Assembly (NCBI GenBank): GCA_005656395.1
Contig: SRSI01000009.1
Span: forward strand, 2,170,001 to 2,234,000
Direction: 5' to 3'
DNA: 64,000 nucleotides
From: Strongyloides papillosus
Taxonomy: Eukaryota; Nematoda; Chromadorea; Rhabditida; Strongyloididae
In this document: positions 1-12,018 of the stretch, piece by piece
Layout of the letters: each line of letters begins with the position of its first letter
Numbering within the stretch: position 1 is the first letter of the stretch
The notes under the pieces: model-generated
Seen by the model: the letters and a program-made list of their open reading frames with translations, nothing else
Databases searched by the model: none
Told to the model about the DNA's origin: nothing
Position numbers and translations under genes: made by a program

Positions 1-937
1 ATAAATATTTTATTAGACTACTGTTCTTCTTAATTAAAATTGTATTTGAAAAAGTATTCTTAATATTTTTAATTATCTTTTTAAAAACAAAATATTTTTA
101 TAACTTCTATTTATCACAATATTCATTTGTTTCTAAAGTTAAATAACAATTGAATGATAAATTGTTAATATTACAGCTTAACATCTATTATAATATTTGT
201 ACATGATAGATATTAAAATTAATATCATCAACGAAATAATTTTTTATTTATGATTAAAATAAATGTATTTTTTAAAATGTTTAAATTATCGTGCGGCCTT
301 TATTTATATAGAAATTATTATATTAATTATAAAAGTAAAAAAGCATAAAATTTAAACAGTTTCGATGCACATAAAAGATAATATAATGTAAATTCTTTAA
401 TATATATTATTTGTAATATATAAATTTTAAATAGACAACTTTATAAAAAAAAAGATAATTTTATTTATTAACTACTTTATGTAAAAGCAGAAAAAGATAT
501 AAAATAAAGCTTGAACTAATTTATTTTATTAAGTAATTTATATCAACTAAATGACATATATATCACTTTTTATAATAAATAACATGCATTTTATAAAATT
601 TTGATCTGTAGTAAATTGAAAATGTAAAAATAAATATTTTGGGGAATTTAAACATTATAAAATATTCAATATTAATATGTAATAAAAATATAAATGTACT
701 GAAATTCTATAATATTAATATATTATATTTGTTATTTTATTAAATATATCTAGTCAAAATGATAAGGAACTTGATCCAATTAAAAAGTAAAAAAATTGAT
801 TTACATTATATTATTATATCTAGAAATAATGAATTGAAAAATAATGTGAGCTATTAAAAATGAAGATAATTGGGTACGCTAATAGACTTAGAAGTATAAA
901 TAAGATGTAAGACAGAACCTTCATTTTAAATGTAAAA
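1..937. other. AT-rich non-coding flank
   Basis: Very AT-rich sequence with no open frame of interest on either strand. It contains only A/T runs. The last part presumably holds the promoter of the gene starting at 938, but no TATA or initiator element can be singled out. Confidence 0.6.
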
Positions 938-2219
938 ATGATTGCATTAATAATTTATATATTTTTTACTATTATTAATTTTTGTTACGGTATGTCAAAA
1001 ATAATTGCTAATAAGTATAAATGTCTAAACATTATTTTTAGCTCAATATTTACCTTCATTAATAAATTCAATTCCACATGGAGACCAAGGTCAAAATGAA
1101 CAATTACCTCGAAATTTTGGTTTTAATTCATTTAATAATCAAAAAAATGATTTTACTGATACGGGAAATGATTATTATCCACAATTTTCTCCAAATACCC
1201 CTTTTATGGAACAGGACACACTTTATAATGATAAACATAACTCAGCTCAAAAACCTTATTTTGAAACAATGCTAAATGAACAAAATTCGAAAGACAACTC
1301 TTCAGATGTTAGTCGTAAAGTACTTGATTTATATAATAATGATAGCGTAAACTCAAAAAATGATATATCATCGAACAAAGAACATCCTCTGAATAGTACT
1401 ATAAACGGTATAACAACAGATATTAATGTACAAGAAAGCAATTTGAAAAATACAAATGTGGATTTAAATGAAAATAAGACTCATACTACTAAAAGTTTAT
1501 CTGGATTTTTCCCTTATGAATTTGAAAAAGAGACTAAAATCGTTAGCACAACACTTTCTTCGAAGAATAATAATATATCAATCTCTCCAATACATTTACC
1601 TTATAAACCATTATTTCCAATACTTAATAAGAAAATATCACTAGAAGAAAAAGCTAACTTTCCAATGCCTTCTAAGTTCAATTTATTATCAAATTCATAT
1701 TTAAATAAAAACAACAATAGTATCAACATTGAAAATACAACAATTATAAGTGATAAGAATTCTAATTTACATAGAAATGTCGAAAATAAGGAAGTATTCC
1801 ATCCAATAAATTATATAGCCAATGTTAATGATAAAAACAATAAATTTGATGGTAAAAGTATTATTAAAGAGGAAACAAATAAAGAAAAATCCAAAGAAAT
1901 GAACGAAAATCTTCCTGAGAATACACTAGATAATAAAGAAGATCATATTATAAAGCCAGGTAAAGATGGCATACCAGGATTCCCAACATTTAATTTTATG
2001 GAATCTTTAGGTAATCCAAATGTAAAAACAAATAATCCATTCTTGAGTTCACCATCAAATCCGCATCAAGGAAACAATAACCAAATACCAAATATCCCTA
2101 ACTTCCCAAATTTCGGTTTAAACAACAATAATTTTTTTAATTTCTTCCCACAAATGCCTAAAATTGGTCAACCAAATATGCCACCAATACTAAACTCTAA
2201 AAATCCAGGAAAATTTTAA
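938..2219 (+). CDS. Secreted Asn-rich low-complexity protein
   Basis: Two exons, 938-989 and 1042-2219, joined in phase across a 52-bp GT-AG intron, give 409 residues. The first exon encodes a signal peptide (MIALIIYIFFTIINFCYA), so the product should enter the secretory pathway. The mature part is rich in Asn, Ser, Lys and Glu, and its tail has many Pro, Asn and Phe residues with PNxP-type repeats. No cysteine framework or known domain is visible. No homologue is recognised. It may be a rapidly evolving, lineage-specific secreted protein. The gene stands alone, with nothing upstream and a RING-CH gene about 1 kb downstream. Confidence is good that it is coding and secreted; function is unknown. 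Confidence 0.75.
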
Positions 2220-3182
2220 TAATTTATAACAAGATAAAATTTTTATGTACACCATCATTAAACATTTTCACTAGCAATAATGCCTTTGTTATTTTCAAAA
2301 TACTATACTTCGTGCTATTTATAAATTTTTCTGAAAGAAAATAAAAAAAATGTCAAAAATGTTTGGAAACTCGTTTTTGAATAAAATAAGTAGTGTTTCT
2401 CAACAAATGAAACTACTGATTTTTCTTTTTTTCTTCGAATAATAAAAACAATCTAATAATATAACAAATTTATTATATATTTCGATAAAAAAAATACTCT
2501 TCAATCAATCAATTTCATACATTTATGAAATATATAACAAATAATTTTTATAACATTACTTTGAACAAAATAATTAAAAATGCAAGTTCTTTCTGATGTT
2601 AGCAAGTAGTTTATAAAAAATTGAATAAATTTTTAATAAATGGGTATGATATTCTAGTTAATATGAAATTATAAAACTTATCAATATAATTACTTAAAAT
2701 TGGGGAAAAACTATACAGCATAGTAGATTTTAAAACTTGAATTTTTTTTTGAACTTTATGTTGAACAATTTTTTACTTTAAAAACCAAGCAATTTATTTT
2801 AACTATAAGTTGTTTAAAAAGTTGTTTTAAAATATATCAATTACTCGTACAAAACTTGTTAAACGTTTTTGAAATATAATATCTATGCAAACCATAACTA
2901 CAATTCTTAATTTTTCTTTGAATGTTCATAAAATATAATAAATTTTGATAAACTTCATCTTCTATAATTAATGTAATAATTTTTAAATGCAACATAAAAA
3001 TCAATTCATCAAAAGAAATCTTAAAATTTTAAAAATTTATGCAAATTATATTAGTCTTTTTATAAGAAAAAGCAAAATTTACTTGATTAAAATTTCCATG
3101 AAAAATTGATATTTTATATTGAAATTTTAATGAATATTTAATCAAATAATTTAAGGTGATTTGGTAGTTTCAAATTATATTA
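2220..3182. other. Intergenic, nothing recognised
   Basis: AT-rich spacer between two plus-strand genes. I see no ORF, RNA gene or clear repeat in it. Confidence 0.6.
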
Positions 3183-3956
3183 ATGAAAAGTCAATCATTT
3201 GATAGACTTAATTCATCTGCACCTCCATATGTTGATTTAACAAAAGAAAAAAAGCATGGAAAAAAGGATAATCCTGAAAAATATTTTCTAAATGAAGAGA
3301 AAGGAGAAATTTTAGAAATTAACGAAAAATCAAGCAACGGTTGTACAAATGATAAAATTATTCAAAAAAATATGAATAATTGTAATAATGGCATTTGTAA
3401 TGATTTATTAGAGGATAATGAAGAAATGTGTCGAATATGTCATTCAGAGACAGGTATATTGATATCTCCTTGTATCTGTCAGGGTTCAATGGGATTCATT
3501 CATGATGATTGTCTAATGGAATGGATAAAAACTTCCGGGAAGAAAATATGTGAATTATGTGGTACGAAATATGAAGCAAAAAAAGAAATCGTTTGGAATG
3601 TTATGGCATGGAGTAAACCATCTATTGGTGGTATTGAATATTTTAAAGTAATTCTTTTATCACTTAACATACTTTTATTACAAAATAGTTTATTTATTTT
3701 GAATGATAGAAAATTCATTAAGAGAATTTTTAAAGAGAAACTTTTGCCTCGTTATCACGATATACCACCGATACGTAAGTAAATTACTATTTTTTAATTT
3801 AATTTGATATTTTCAGTTATTCTTTTTATGACAATTTTTATGTTATTCAAATTAAGTCAATATTTTATATATGCAATCAAAAAATACTTGGAAAAGCAAA
3901 AAATATACAAATTTATTAATGTGAAGAGAAATGAAACGGCTAACAATTATTTGTAA
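3183..3956 (+). CDS. MARCH-type (RING-CH) membrane E3 ubiquitin ligase
   Basis: Exons 3183-3774 and 3817-3956 encode 243 residues. A C4HC3 RING-variant finger is complete: C83, C86, C97, C99, H107, C110, C123 and C126, starting with MCRICH. Two hydrophobic segments follow, at about residues 154-173 and, from exon 2, 199-218. RING-CH followed by two membrane spans is the MARCH architecture. These ligases recruit an E2 and ubiquitinate membrane proteins in the endosomal, ER or plasma-membrane system. The 80-residue N-terminal region is polar and Lys-rich. The second exon is too short to show as an ORF but keeps phase and ends at a TAA. Which MARCH subgroup it belongs to cannot be told from the sequence alone. 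Confidence 0.88.
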
Positions 3957-4304
3957 ATACTATTAAACAATTAAGCATAAACTAATATTATATTAACATT
4001 TATGAATCAATACCATTTAAAGACAATTTTTTTAATTAATTTGAAAATACAATTATTTTTTCATTAAAACGATTAAAATAAACTATTAATATTGTTTTAG
4101 CTTTAATTTAGATTATTAAAAAATAATATGTTAATATAATGATATTAAAAAAATTGTCATTTATCAATTAATTTCACTAATATTTAATTTGTCTAGAAGT
4201 TTAGGATTATTTATTTTAATAATCACATAGAGAAGTAAAAGCATTTGAAGTGAAATTTAAAAAATTTGTAGTATTGAAGTTATATTTTTAGAACTGTAAA
4301 CAAA

Positions 4305-4622
4305 TGTGAACTGTGGGTGCAGTACGGGACTCAATGCATAGCAATAAGAACACGCCTGCTACCTCAAGAGCTATAAAAGGGGGGAAATATGGAATGAATT
4401 ACCAGAGACGTGATCAGATCAGAGAACAGCTGAATTTGAGTACTGAACTTAAAATTCATACTTTAAAATATACATCTTTATTGTTTTATTATTATTAACC
4501 CTTGCTGAAAAAAAACTTAGGTAATGTCAAATGTTATTCGTCAAATAACCGGTAATCAGCTTAAGGGTCCCAATAATCCAATGGGATTACACAAACTGGT
4601 ACTTTTTAATTTTTTTATTTAA
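4305..4622 (+). mobile_element. Candidate solo LTR / LTR-retrotransposon 5' remnant
   Basis: A compositionally distinct block, much richer in G and C than its surroundings. It begins about TGTGAACTGTGG (4305), carries a strong TATA box CTATAAAAGG (4371-4380) and then a GATCAGATCAGAGAACAGC stretch resembling the transcribed R region of an LTR. About 150 bp after the TATA box the sequence returns to A/T and an ORF starts with ATG at 4524 (MSNVIRQITGNQLKGPNNPM, 32 codons in all) and stops. This layout, promoter then a short gag-like start, is what a truncated LTR element would look like. No second LTR, PBS or target-site duplication could be proven, so an unrelated promoter or RNA gene is possible. 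Confidence 0.35.
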
Positions 4623-4987
4623 CTTAAAATTAATATCTTAAAGTGGAAATAAAATAAATATTTAAATTTAAAAGAAAAGTTTTGAAATTTAAAGGTAGAA
4701 AATTGACAATCAAAAGGACCATAAAAAAGAAATAAAAATCAAAATGAGTAGGATTCTTCCATATAAAATTTTACGATTTCAACGTACTACTAATTAATTT
4801 AAATAAATTAATTTAGAAAATGTTACAAGATATAATTGCTTATAATTAAACAAATAAAACACACTATATAATATTTATTTTCAATATTCTTTTTATACTA
4901 ACCATAATTATATTAAAAATCAAAAAAATTGATAGATAAAGACATTAATCTTAAATAAAACAAAGTATGTTATAATTCCATAAGTTT
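4623..4987. other. Intergenic, 3' flank of unc-23
   Basis: AT-rich spacer; nothing recognised apart from likely 3' UTR sequence of the minus-strand gene that ends at 4988. Confidence 0.5.
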
Positions 4988-7900
4988 TCATTCATTTGAT
5001 TTAGTATTATTTACATGATCTACTTTAACTTCAGTTACATTCTCAGTATCTGTCTTTGAATCATTCTCTTTTACGTCACCCTTTTTTTCTTTCATCTTTT
5101 GAATAACATCAATTTGTTTAATTATATTAGCTAACTTCTTTTTAACCTTTTTTTGATCATCTGCTGTACACTCAATAACTTTGGCTTCAAATTTATGATC
5201 TATTGCACCATCAGGAATATCTTGATTACATGCGTTGGAATACCTTTTCAAACATTCTTTAGCTTCTTCTATGTTTTCAGGAATTCTCAAACAAGCCTTT
5301 TCAACAAGTTCATTAATTTCAGCTAGTGCTTTTGCTTGTGTCGGATTTCTTGGTGTATTAACAGAAACAGTTACAGCTTCACATCTTTTAAGAATTCTTG
5401 CTGAAGTAACTTCCACATCTTCTTTATCACCTTCTCCTTTTAATAAGTCAATATTTAGTTTGATATGTTTTAATATATCTAATAATTGCTCTTTTTCTTG
5501 TTCCAAAGCTGTTGCTTGTTCTCTTAATTTTTCTACTCTTGCTTCTGTATCATCTAATACATCAATAATTGAAGAATTAAAATCATCGATACTAGCTTCA
5601 CGAGTTATTTTTCCTGCTTTTGTTCTCTTTTTTTTAGAATCATCAGTAGAAGGCTTTTCTTCAATATCTACAACACATATATTAGGATTAATACATACAC
5701 CATCAACAACAATACTAGGAACTTTAGGTGGATCAGTTGATTTTGGTACTGGTGGATCAGTTTTTATTTCAATTTTTATTTCTTTATTATCATTTTGATT
5801 TTCATTACTATTGTCTTTTTGTTGTGCTACATTAACAGGTTTTTCATTATTAACAGATCCAGAATTTTGAGAATCATTTGATGATACACTAGAAGTTTTG
5901 GTTATTTTAATTGGTACAGATTTAGTTTTTCCATCACCGCTCATATAAGAATTTCTATATTGATTTTGCATATAATCTTGGGGTGGAACTGTGTACCCTT
6001 GATTTTGATAATAAGTTGGTTGTGAAGATTGATTTGGTTGATAAAAAGATTGATTATTATATTGTTGTCCTTGTTGTCCTTGCTGTCCTTGTTGGGGATA
6101 AAAAGTTTGTTGTTGAAATTCCTCACTAGGACGTGGTGATGTTCTAACAGGAATAGTTCTAGTGTATTCACCATTTGTGGAAAAATTTCCAGGTCTCATT
6201 TCGGAAAATGATTTTGTAGGACGACGTGGAAGTGATGCAAAATGATCATTATTAAATGAATCAAAAAAATGATCGTCATCAACAAGACGTGGATTTGAAC
6301 CAAATGTGCGTCCATTTAAGTTGTTATCAAACCCTCGGTGTTGTGAAAAGAAAGGGTCTTCTAAAAAAGTACGACGTAATCGACTTCTATCATTATTAGG
6401 TAGTTGTTGATCCCTAAAAATAAAAATTAATGATTTAGAAAAATTAAATTAATAAAAAAATTAAGTTTTTTAAATTATTGAAAACTATTTAGCATCCAAA
6501 TATTTTTACTCACATTTTTTAATTTTGTATTTTGATAAAGTAATTTGGATAGTCTTTGTAAAAAAGTTGAGAACAATCAATTTATGATTTATCTGAAAAA
6601 CTATATTGACAAAACAGTTTGAAAAGGAATATCAACGATGAAAAAAGAAAACGTAGCTATTGATATATAATGCGATAATAATCAATGTAAATTCAAAAGT
6701 TAATATAGAAATAATAAAGTTTATAGCGAGAATTAAATTTAAAAAAAAATATACAACTTTATACCATAAAATACTAAATATTAGTTTATAAAGATATATT
6801 AGTGAATGATTGTAAAACATAAATTAGAAATTAAAATAAAAATTTCGTTTAGTTTGAAATTTAGTAGTAATATTTCAAAATAATCTAACGTATTATCTAT
6901 GTAAATTATTTAAAAAAGTGCATTCAAAATAGTAAAAAGTATTAATACTAAAAAAATCCTGATAAGGAAAGTGTGAGTAATGTAATCAAACTTCCTATTT
7001 ATATACAAATTTCTACGGTTAAATATCTGTGTTTCAAAAGACATTATTCTATTAATATTTATTTGTTACATTATTTTAATTTATTTTAGTAAAAGAAATA
7101 AGGATATAGTTATTGTGGTTTTTTTTATAATGGTATTGTTATAAAAATTAACTATACACAATGATAGAATTTATATGTTATTAATTTGTGATATCTTTTC
7201 ATTTAAAAATATTTTAACCTAAACAAGAATCGAGCTTTATAAAAAAGACAATATTTCAATTTGAAAGATATATAAGAAAACAGTGTGCGTTAAATGTGTT
7301 TGCGGCAGCAATTTATGTCGCAGTTTATAATGCAAAGTGATCAAGAAGAATGTGTATTTATTTATATAACACAATTAAATGTGGAAAAATATTATCTTTT
7401 ATTCAGTATTTAGGTAAAATAAGAAGGAATTTAAGTTATCAAAATTATTTTTAAAAAATATTGGATAAAATTTTAAGAATATCAAGTTTTATATTTTGTA
7501 AAATCAATAGTAAAAATTAATTTTTTTAGTAGAAATAATCAAAAGAACATTCAAACTATTAATAGTAAACAATTTAATAGAAGTTGTAGAATATTATCTC
7601 TACTTTTTCTTTAGACTTGTTTCAAAGTACAAAGTTTTAAAATATATTATAACAATTATGAATTTATATAACAACTTCTATCAAAAGGAAGGCTAACAAA
7701 TTGATTACTTTAAAATACTTTATATCATCAAAATGTGTTAAATTTAGAAAAAAAAACTATAAGATTATTTTTTACAACATATCATCAAAAACATATACAA
7801 ACTATTTAAAAATTTTAATCAGTTTAAAATTTCATAAATTTATATTTTAAAATTTTGTGAAGATATAACAAGTTTAACCACTAGAAATATTCCTCAGACA

Positions 7901-8160
7901 TATATTTTTTATCAACAACAACAGTATAATAGATTTTTTTACTCCTAATATTATTATCTTGTACATACTTTACTAAAAAACATTATTCTAAAATAAACAA
8001 AACAACAAAATGATTTTTAACGTAAAATCATTGACAATTATTATATTATTATTCTACTATTTCAATCACAATTTCATTTATAACTTGAAACATTAAATTT
8101 TTAATTAATTTTATAATAAATAACTTACTTTTGCTGTCCTAGATGTCTTACTCCATACAT
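4988..8160 (-). CDS. unc-23: BAG2-family co-chaperone (UNC-23 homologue)
   Basis: Exon 1 is 8129-8160 (MYGVRHLGQQ) and exon 2 is 4988-6413; the 32-nt first exon joins in phase over a 1.7-kb intron, unusually long for this window. The product is 485 residues. About residues 297-450 match human BAG2: a coiled-coil stretch with VEKLREQATALEQEKEQLL and a C-terminal domain containing the family-like VSVNTPRNP, PDGAIDHKF and DDQKKVKKKL motifs. BAG2 proteins bind HSP70 and act as nucleotide-exchange and CHIP-inhibiting co-chaperones; in C. elegans UNC-23 is needed for muscle attachment and HSP-1 regulation. The N-terminal 290 residues are disordered, Gln/Asn/Ser-rich, with a GQQ repeat encoded by 9-bp units near 6063-6095. 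A splice acceptor lies just before the ATG, consistent with trans-splicing. Confidence 0.9.
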
Positions 8161-9705
8161 TATAATCTAAAAATGTTATTAAATCAGTAAATTTTTAAAA
8201 GCAATATTTTATACAATATATTATTATTGGTAACATTTTTATACGAAAGAGTTTGTTAAGGTATTACAAAATCTGGTCTCCCAATGTAAAAGAAAGAAAA
8301 TTAGTTTAAAAAAAGAATTTCATTGTACATTTAGTTAGTCTTTTAATTAATAGTTTGAAAGAGAAAGTATATTTCGCTCTTTAAAAATAAAGAATGTTAA
8401 TAGAAATGTATAATAAAATTAATTTAATTAATTTTTCCTTTGTATATTTATTTTGGTGTGATAGAATATAAAAAAATAATAACAACTATCAAATTAATTT
8501 TTTATTTTGATTTAACTATTTAATATTACTTGAAAATTTCTTAATGTATAAATTATTAATAAAAATATCAATCATAAAATAATACAAATGTATATAATGT
8601 AAAATCATTAACTTTGCACAAAATATAATAGTATTTACTTTTTTTAATATATGTGTGTTTTACTATCATGTAAATATTAAAAATAATTGAAAGAACCATA
8701 TTTTAGTTTCTTTATATACAATAAAGCCTAAATATTAACATAAATATTTAGTAAAAAATTTCAAATAACGATTATAAAATGTCTATTGATAGCAAAGATA
8801 TCGTCATCAACAAGACTATGCTTGTTGCAAATAGGATTGTGTGTTTATTATAGTTAAATGAGGGGAAAAAGTTTTACAATATTAGAATGAGTCATAAGAT
8901 AAAGTGTTTGTAAATAATTTTTTGTCAGGTATAAAAACTACATTTTTATCCTAAATGATTTTAAAAATAACAAATTTCTATAAATGAGACATTAAAAATA
9001 TTTTTATATTAAAATAAACATATATTTTAATAATTGTATTAATAACTTATTTTAAATAGAATAAAAATATAACATATTTTTAGTGTGTTAAACTTATTTG
9101 ATGTATATAAAGTTGTATTTACAAACACTTTTGTATTAAATTTCCTACATTTTAATAGATTACAATAACTTGTAGATAAAATTAAAAATAACATCGCATT
9201 GAATAGATTTTTAAAGATGTATATGACAATTTCGTTTAAATAAAAATAAATGTTTATAACTTAATATTCCAAAAGTAAGAAAGAATAAATAGAATAATTA
9301 AACGAGATGGAAGTAGAATTATAAGTAAATACATCAAAATTTATCACACGATTATAAATGGGTCACAAAACACATTTAAGAAAATTTTTATCATTTAATT
9401 TCTTTTCTTATCCTAAATTATTGGTTTAATCGAATCAGTATAGTTTTTATAAAAGTATATGTTGAATCTCAATGATTACCTTAACATAGAGATTAATTGT
9501 CAAGGATAAAATGATTCATAGACATATTATATTGTAATACAATAAAAAGAAATCAATTATATAAAAGGAAGATATTCTGAATTGACAGAAAGTTACACTA
9601 ATATTAAATTTATTTGTGTAACTTATTCAAGAAATTTATAAGTTTTTTTTTTTAATGTTGATATTATATATTAAAGACCAGTATTTTTATCATTAAAAAT
9701 ACAAA
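8161..9705. other. Divergent intergenic region
   Basis: About 1.5 kb between the divergent unc-23 and acyltransferase genes, so it probably contains both promoters. Strongly A/T with no ORF or RNA gene seen. Confidence 0.5.
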
Positions 9706-11027
9706 ATGGCCCTACAACGTTTAATAAAATCTTGTCTAAGGAGAGGCAAAAATATATTGACAACTTTACTAGGACCTGTATTTGGAATATTTTTTTGTCT
9801 ATCTATATTTACAACATCTTATTTTGGTAATTATATAATGTGTATAATGTTACCATTGATCTTTGTTATTGAACATAAAAAATTTAGAAATTTAGTTGAT
9901 CAAGCAATTGGATTTTGGACATTTGTATTAATGGTTAGTTTTTTTTATAAACAATAATGTAATAATAATTTGATATATTATTTTCTAGTCATTATTACAA
10001 TATGTATTAAGAATTAATGTTCGGTTAAATGGTGATGTTATTGATGCAACAAAACCATCTATTATTATTATGAATCACAGAACAAGATTAGATTGGTTAT
10101 ATATCTGGAACGCCTTATATAGAATGAATCCTTGGTTAATAGTAAGTTTAAAAATTGCTTTAAAACATGAATTGCAATACTTTCCTGGTGTTGGTTTTGG
10201 AATGCTTGTATCAAATTATTTATTTTTTAAACGAAAAATGTCAGAGGATGGTCCAATGATTGATGAAACCATTGATTACTTTACATCTCTTGGTAAACCC
10301 TTTCAAATATTTATGTTTCCTGAAGGAACAGATAAATCAGATTATACAACAATGAGAAGTAATACATATGCATCAAAACATGGATTAAAACAATTAAATT
10401 ATTGTTTATATCCGAGAACTGCTGGTTTTGTACGTTTATATCAAAAAATGAAAGAAAACAATTATATTTCAGCTGTTTATAATATGACAATAGGTTAGTA
10501 ATAATAAAAAAACTATAAACTATTATTTATTAGCTTATCCGAATAATATTGTCCAAAATGAGTTATTATTTGGTTTAAGGGGTGTTGTGCCAAAAAATGT
10601 TCATTTTGATGTTGAAAAAATTGATATTGATAAAATTCCAAATGATGATGAAGGTATAAGTAAATGGTTAACAGAATTATGGCAAGAAAAAGATGAAAAA
10701 CTTCAAAGGTATTATAAAGAACCACTAGCTAGTAGAAGGAGATTTGACAAAAATAATATTGAAGGAATATGGATAAAAGATACATGGAAACAATTTACTG
10801 TTAAATTTATATCATTTATGGTTTGGTGTTCTTTATGTCCTTTATGGTGTTACCATTTAACATTTTTATGGCTTGTACAAATTCTATTTGTATATATGCT
10901 TATTGTTAAATTTTTTATATGGCTTTTTTATGGTAGAGTTGATTATCTTATAAGAAGTTTTTGGAAACGTGACAAAAATTATAAAATTTACGATACCAAT
11001 AAACTAATCAAAAAAGATAAAAGTTAA
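9706..11027 (+). CDS. LCLAT1/AGPAT-type lysophospholipid acyltransferase
   Basis: Three exons (9706-9933, 9989-10493, 10534-11027) give 408 residues, close to human LCLAT1. The PlsC signature is intact: NHRTRLD at residues 105-111 is the catalytic H(X)4D motif and FPEGT at 186-190 is the acceptor-binding motif. The N-terminal part has hydrophobic membrane segments and the C-terminal part has more hydrophobic segments after a charged linker. Relatives (C. elegans acl-8, -9 and -10) acylate lysophosphatidylinositol or lysocardiolipin at the ER or mitochondria-associated membrane. The exact paralogue cannot be assigned by eye. The third exon contains the conserved RGxVPKNVHFDV stretch typical of this subfamily. 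Confidence 0.88.
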
Positions 11028-11136
11028 TAATATTTGTTATTGTATATCTTTAATAATTATATTAATAAAAGAAATATTATCCTTAAATGGTTAAAGTCCA
11101 GACGTTATAATGACTCAATTTTTCTTCAATACCAAT

Positions 11137-11252
11137 TGACCTAAAGTTAAATGTTTTTATCAACAATTGACCTTCAACTTTTCAGTTAACTTTGAAAAGC
11201 CTCAAGATATCTCTTTTGTAGCAAAGTAAATCTATCAACAAGAACTTGACCT
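11137..11252 (+). promoter_or_regulatory. Cluster of three TGACCT half-sites
   Basis: TGACCT occurs at 11137-11142, 11168-11173 and 11247-11252, the first two within the same longer word CAATTGACCT. TGACCT is the complement of AGGTCA, the canonical nuclear-receptor half-site. A TGATAA (GATA-factor) word follows at about 11255. The cluster sits 75-190 bp upstream of the secreted-protein gene starting at 11326. Regulation through it is inferred, not shown. Confidence 0.35.
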
Positions 11253-11325
11253 ATTGATAATTTTACTATAAATACCTTAATTTTACATAATCTAAACTAT
11301 ATATATTTATAATAACTAATTTGTT

Positions 11326-11954
11326 ATGTTAGCTTTATCATTCATTTTTATTTTATTGGTTTTAAAATTCTCTAACGTTAAAAGTTGTATGAAGGCAGAT
11401 CCTAATAACCATCATAAAGCTAATTTTTCAATGGATAGTCCCACAATAATAATTAATATGTCTGATCCACATCATCATCATGACAGACATTATTATTCAT
11501 ATAGGACCTCAACTACAACTCTTCCAACAACAACAACTGAAAGAATATGTAATGTTATTATTTCTATAATCCAATAATGTTTTTAATTTTAGTTGAATGT
11601 ACAACTCCAATTCAAGTCAGTGGAAATAATAATGATGTAAGAATAACTTCAACCGTTACTACCACAGCTGATGGTGATACAGTTGCTGTTGTAACATGTA
11701 CTGTAAGAGATGTAAATGCTAATAATCAAAACAATCAACCAAACCAAGCTTGGATGAATGTAAGTTACATTTATATAAAAAAAAATATTATTTAATGTTT
11801 TAAGGAAAATGGTTTTGGATGGTTTACAACACCAAATGGAGATCAAACAATGGTACGAACTTATAAATGTAATCATGAAACTGGAAGTTGGTATATTGGT
11901 GATACACCAACAGATGCCGTTAGATTTGTAAGATGTGCTGATCGTGAAATATAA
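11326..11954 (+). CDS. Secreted protein with C6-like domain
   Basis: Exons 11326-11548, 11593-11759 and 11805-11954 encode 179 residues. A signal peptide (MLALSFIFILLVLKFSNVKSC) is followed by a His-rich segment (DPHHHHDRH) and a Thr-rich linker. The C-terminal domain has cysteines in ECTTP, VVTCTV, TYKCN and VRCAD with GSWYIGDTPT between the last two. This resembles the nematode C6 domain found in secreted proteins, but has fewer cysteines than the full form. No enzymatic role is implied. The His cluster could bind metal ions (inference). Phase is maintained across both short introns, supporting the model. Confidence 0.7.
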
Positions 11955-12018
11955 TTTTTACCTTTAAAACTAATAATTTTTACTTTTAAAAATAATAATT
12001 TTAATAATAATAAAAACA

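Noticed and set aside
4313..4498. 61-codon frame starting at a GTG in the 4.3-kb block
   Set aside because: No ATG start, and the sequence contains a TATA box and LTR-like features; more likely non-coding.
5235..5798. 187-codon plus-strand ORF inside unc-23
   Set aside because: Antisense shadow of the BAG2 coding exon, which has clear homology.
6632..6820. 62-codon minus-strand ORF in the unc-23 intron
   Set aside because: Phe/Ile/Tyr-rich, low-complexity; no splice sites or start context.
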